Of a stretch of 8,580 nt of DNA, positions 6,373-8,580 are shown piece after piece (within the stretch, counting starts at the first letter, position 1; each line of letters starts with the position of its first letter). The position numbers were made by a program, and so were the translations under genes. This stretch comes from an uncultured Tissierellia bacterium (lineage in GTDB: Bacteria; Bacillota; Clostridia; Tissierellales; Peptoniphilaceae). The notes beneath the pieces are model-generated. The model was given only the letters and a program-made list of their open reading frames with translations, had not been told where the DNA came from and ran no database searches. The stretch lies in the NCBI GenBank assembly GCA_902489375.1, contig CABTZP010000057.1, positions 1 to 8,580 on the forward strand, written 5' to 3'.

Positions 6373-6401
6373 TTGACAGTTTTTAACACGATCGGTATAA
6401 T
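6373..6401 (+). promoter_or_regulatory. Consensus sigma-A promoter upstream of greA
   Basis: Perfect TTGACA at 6373-6378 and perfect TATAAT at 6396-6401, separated by exactly 17 bp. This is an unusually complete match to the housekeeping promoter. Transcription would be expected to start at the A residues around 6407-6408, about 65 nt before the greA ATG. It lies wholly between the CYTH stop and greA, so it should drive greA and probably lysS. Confidence 0.9.
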
Positions 6402-6407
6402 TGCAAA

Positions 6408-6434
6408 AGCAGGAGGACTCTCCTGCTCTTTTTT
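6408..6434 (+). terminator. Intrinsic terminator hairpin at the very start of the greA transcript
   Basis: AGCAGGAG (6408-6415) and CTCCTGCT (6420-6427) form a perfect 8-bp stem with a 4-nt GACT loop, followed by C and a run of six T (6429-6434). An AAAA stretch just upstream could extend the stem in read-through RNA. In form it is a good Rho-independent terminator on the + strand; in the reverse direction only four T follow, so it is probably one-directional. It lies 55 nt after the CYTH stop and so can end the ydbC-CYTH transcript. It is also 3' of the greA promoter, so greA transcripts must pass it. Confidence 0.85.
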
Positions 6435-6457
6435 CAAAAAATCATGGTTTTACGGTC

Positions 6458-6465
6458 AGGAAGGA
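6458..6465 (+). promoter_or_regulatory. Ribosome binding site that fixes the greA start
   Basis: AGGAAGGA ends seven nt before the ATG at 6473. A longer in-frame reading from TTG 6401 would begin inside the -10 box and upstream of the predicted transcript start, so it is excluded. Confidence 0.85.
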
Positions 6466-6472
6466 AGAAAGA

Positions 6473-6949
6473 ATGAAACGCGCGATATTAACTAAAGAAG
6501 GCTATGACGACCTCGTTAATGAACTCAATGTTTTGAAAACGGTGGAGCGTCCTCAAATTGCGGAAAGAATCAAAATTGCCCGAGGATTTGGGGATCTTTC
6601 CGAGAACGCGGAGTATGACGCGGCCAGAGAAGAACAGAAAAAATGTGAAGGTCGGATTGAAGAGATTGAAGAAATCTTAAAAAACAGCGATGTTTACCAC
6701 GCGGGGAATGCGAAAGATCTTAGCGCCGTAGATCTCAATTCCAAAGTGACTCTTTTGGATATTGAATTTAACGAAGAGATGGTATTTACCCTGAAGGGCA
6801 CGACCGAAGCAAATCCTAAAAAACAAATTATCTCCATTGAATCTCCCTTGGGGAAGGCTCTTCGTGGCAAACATGAAGAGGATGTGATTGATGTGGATGC
6901 GCCGGCAGGTAAAATTCAGTATAAAATTCTAAAAGTCATTAACTCTTAA
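6473..6949 (+). CDS. greA: Transcription elongation factor GreA
   Basis: Enters the secondary channel of RNA polymerase and stimulates cleavage of backtracked RNA, rescuing stalled complexes. The 158-aa length from ATG 6473 is exactly typical. The N-terminal coiled coil (about 1-75) carries the active tip GFGDLSENAEYDAAREEQ (38-55), with acidic D41 and E44 that help hold the catalytic metal. The C-terminal FKBP-like domain (about 80-158) has VTLLDIEFNEEMVFTL, the SPLGKALRGK motif and the closing DVDAPAGKIQYKILKV. I chose 6473 because of the SD, the promoter position and the family N-terminus MKRAILTKEGYDDL. It is transcribed from a near-ideal promoter through an immediate hairpin. lysS follows after 81 nt, an arrangement common in Bacillota. 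Confidence 0.97.
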   Translation: MKRAILTKEGYDDLVNELNVLKTVERPQIAERIKIARGFGDLSENAEYDAAREEQKKCEGRIEEIEEILKNSDVYHAGNAKDLSAVDLNSKVTLLDIEFNEEMVFTLKGTTEANPKKQIISIESPLGKALRGKHEEDVIDVDAPAGKIQYKILKVINS

Positions 6950-7030
6950 GGGAAAAAAGATCGTTTTTTTTTTAGGAAGGAAAGGATCAATCTTTTTTTG
7001 GAGAAAGGGAAGAAGGCATAAGGAGAAGTC
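6950..7030 (+). other. greA-lysS intergenic spacer with A/T tracts
   Basis: This 81-nt spacer holds A6 (6953-6958), T10 (6964-6973) and T7 (6993-6999) tracts. Two alternative AT-only pairings are possible: A6 with part of T10 around a 5-nt loop, or AAAAAAGAT (6953-6961) with ATCTTTTTT (6990-6998). Neither has a GC-rich stem, so a strong terminator is unlikely and greA-lysS read-through is expected. No T-box or clear promoter is seen. AAGGAG at 7020-7025 is the lysS SD, five nt before its ATG. Confidence 0.5.
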
Positions 7031-8506
7031 ATGCAGAAACTAAGCGATAATGAAATGATTGAGCTGCGCAAGCAAAAGCTCAGTGCGTTAAAGGCGCAGG
7101 GGCAGGATCCCCATCAAATCACGAAATTTGAGGTCAGCGCCCATAATGATCAAATTGTTGAACATTTTGAGGAATATGAGGGAAAAGAAGTAACCGTCGC
7201 TGGCCGCATGATGGCAAAAAGAGGCCATGGAAAAATCTTTTTTATGGACCTTCAAGATGCCTTTGGAAAAATTCAATTGATTTCTCGCTTGAATACTACA
7301 AATCACTATGAAACTGTAAAGAGTTTGGATATTGGTGATATTGTTGGCGTCAAAGGTACGGTGATGCTGTCCGATCGGGGGGAAAAATCCATTTCCGTTA
7401 CGGATATTGAGCTGTTAACGAAAAGCCTCCAGCTTCTTCCAGAAAAATATCATGGCTTAAAAGATATTGATCTTCGTTACCGGCAAAGGTACGTTGACCT
7501 CATAATGAATCCAGAGATTAAAGAAGTCTTCATGAAAAGAACGCGGATCCTTTCTTCCATCCGTGAATTTTTGGATAACCGTGGCTTTGTCGAAGTGGAA
7601 ACCCCCATTTTAAATACGATCCAAGGCGGGGCAACCGCTCGTCCTTTTATCACCCATCATAATAGCCTGGATATTGACATGTATCTTCGCATTGCCAATG
7701 AGCTTTACTTAAAGCGGCTGATTGTCGGGGGCTTTGATCGGGTGTATGAAATGGGAAGAATGTTTCGAAATGAGGGCATGGATCCCAAGCATAATCCAGA
7801 ATATACGGCAATCGAACTCTATCAGTCCTACACCGATTATGAGGGCATGATGGAGCTGACAGAAAATCTGCTTTCATCGGTCTCTCAGAAAGTCAATGGG
7901 ACCATGAAAATCAATTATCAGGGCAAAGACATTGACCTGACGCCACCCTGGAAAAGGATGACCATGACCCAAGCCGTCTTGGAATATGGCAAAGTAGATT
8001 TTTCAACCATCCGTGACGATGAGGAGGCGAGAAAGCTGGCCGACGCTCATCATATCGAGTATAAGAAAACCGATGGCTGGGGAAAAATCCTTTCTCTTTT
8101 CTTTGATGAATACGCCGAGGATAAGCTGATCCAACCGACTTTCATCTATGAATATCCGGTGGAGATCAGTCCCCTGGCAAAAAGGTCTCCCCAAAATCCA
8201 GAGATGACGGAGCGCTTTGAGGCCTTTATCAATGGTTCAGAAATCGGCAATGCTTTTAGCGAATTAAACGATGCCGAGGATCAGCGAGAGCGCTTTGAAC
8301 ATGAAGTTGCCTTGCGGGAATCGGGCGATGCCGAAGCCGGGATGATGGATGAGGACTTTATCAATGCCCTGGAGATCGGCCTTCCACCCACAGGGGGACT
8401 GGGTCTTGGCATTGACCGGATTATCATGCTTTTAACCGACCAGCCCACCATCCGAGATGTTCTCCTTTTCCCAACCATGAAGCCCGTGGAAGCGGAAAGT
8501 GAATAA
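7031..8506 (+). CDS. lysS: Lysine--tRNA ligase, class II
   Basis: Charges tRNA-Lys with lysine using ATP, in the cytoplasm. At 491 aa it has the normal length of bacterial class II LysRS. An N-terminal helix is followed by the OB-fold anticodon-binding domain (about 52-130, KEVTVAGRMMAKRGHGKIFF...). The class II catalytic core has motif 1 around RTRILSSIREFLDNRGFVEV (170-189), then ETPIL, the characteristic RIANELYLKRLIVGGFDRVY (220-239), motif 2 FRNEGMDPKHNPEYTAIE (245-262) and motif 3 GLGLGIDR (456-463). FINGSEIGNAFSELND (399-414) and RDVLLFPTMKP (475-485) are also typical. The ATG has a strong AAGGAG site. No T-box leader is seen upstream. It is probably co-transcribed with greA. The gene is complete; its stop lies 74 nt before the window end. 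Confidence 0.98.
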   Translation: MQKLSDNEMIELRKQKLSALKAQGQDPHQITKFEVSAHNDQIVEHFEEYEGKEVTVAGRMMAKRGHGKIFFMDLQDAFGKIQLISRLNTTNHYETVKSLDIGDIVGVKGTVMLSDRGEKSISVTDIELLTKSLQLLPEKYHGLKDIDLRYRQRYVDLIMNPEIKEVFMKRTRILSSIREFLDNRGFVEVETPILNTIQGGATARPFITHHNSLDIDMYLRIANELYLKRLIVGGFDRVYEMGRMFRNEGMDPKHNPEYTAIELYQSYTDYEGMMELTENLLSSVSQKVNGTMKINYQGKDIDLTPPWKRMTMTQAVLEYGKVDFSTIRDDEEARKLADAHHIEYKKTDGWGKILSLFFDEYAEDKLIQPTFIYEYPVEISPLAKRSPQNPEMTERFEAFINGSEIGNAFSELNDAEDQRERFEHEVALRESGDAEAGMMDEDFINALEIGLPPTGGLGLGIDRIIMLLTDQPTIRDVLLFPTMKPVEAESE

Positions 8507-8551
8507 AATTAGGATTTTTTAAGTGTTTGATGCCATTTTTCATCTCTTTTG

Positions 8552-8580
8552 TATAGCAAAAAATTAAATTTTTTGCTATA
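8552..8580 (+). repeat. Perfect 13-bp inverted repeat at the contig end (possible lysS terminator)
   Basis: TATAGCAAAAAAT (8552-8564) and ATTTTTTGCTATA (8568-8580) are exact reverse complements around a 3-nt TAA loop. In RNA they would form a 13-bp, AT-rich hairpin 45 nt after the lysS stop. It could be a bidirectional terminator, but the stem has only two G-C pairs and any following T-run is beyond the window. Because the second arm ends exactly at the last base, a fold-back or assembly artefact is a real alternative. Bases 8507-8551 otherwise hold only T-rich sequence and a 4-bp GATG/CATC pairing. Confidence 0.6.

Noticed and set aside
6401..6472. In-frame 24-codon N-terminal extension of GreA from TTG 6401
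   Set aside because: It would start within the -10 box and before the predicted transcript start, runs through the hairpin, and gives a protein longer than the normal 158 aa. ATG 6473 has a strong SD and the family N-terminus.
6444..6476. 10-codon upstream ORF (MVLRSGRKKE) whose stop overlaps the greA ATG as ATGA
   Set aside because: The arrangement is suggestive of coupling, but there is no SD before ATG 6444 and the greA SD lies inside it. It is probably chance.
6950..7030. T-box or other riboswitch before lysS
   Set aside because: The spacer is only 81 nt, contains no T-box sequence or specifier stem, and consists mostly of A/T tracts and purines.
1..8580. Mobile element, CRISPR array, toxin-antitoxin or phage-defence genes
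   Set aside because: No transposase, integrase, repeat-spacer pattern or small toxin-like pair was found. All larger genes are accounted for by housekeeping families or the single unknown lipoprotein.

Overview
The window looks like one whole contig from a low-to-mid GC member of the Bacillota, most likely Clostridia-like. The protein families point there: a clostridial RluC-like pseudouridine synthase, an OmpR/WalR-type two-component pair, a Bacillota-style RecX, a YdbC/PC4-like protein and an adjacent greA-lysS pair. Strong purine-rich Shine-Dalgarno (SD) sites agree. The species cannot be named. The first 22 bases are Illumina adapter sequence, not genome, and the last 29 bases form a perfect inverted repeat that runs exactly to the end.

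Region 1 (118-4748, + strand) is a compact four-gene cluster: a pseudouridine synthase, a response regulator, a membrane sensor histidine kinase and a large predicted lipoprotein of unknown function. Gaps are 2 nt, a 16-nt overlap and 10 nt, so co-transcription is very likely. The lipoprotein is the least explained gene and is a candidate partner or output of the sensor kinase.

Region 2 (4772-5395, - strand) is recX, convergent with the lipoprotein gene. It is divergent from region 3 across a 185-nt intergenic stretch (5396-5580), which holds a weak promoter candidate, a small inverted repeat and an 11-bp stem-loop.

Region 3 (5581-6352, + strand) is a two-gene unit, a PC4-like ssDNA-binding protein (YdbC) and a CYTH-domain protein, overlapping by 8 nt.

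Region 4 (6373-8506, + strand) is greA-lysS. Upstream of greA is a textbook sigma-A promoter (TTGACA, 17 bp, TATAAT). It is followed at once by a perfect intrinsic-terminator hairpin that would begin at about +1 of the transcript. This is the most interesting regulatory structure in the window. It may attenuate greA, which encodes a transcription elongation factor, or it may simply terminate the upstream unit.

There is no sign of a mobile element, CRISPR array, tRNA, rRNA or defence system. Most of the window is housekeeping; the unknowns are the lipoprotein and the leader structures. No gap between genes exceeds 300 bases.
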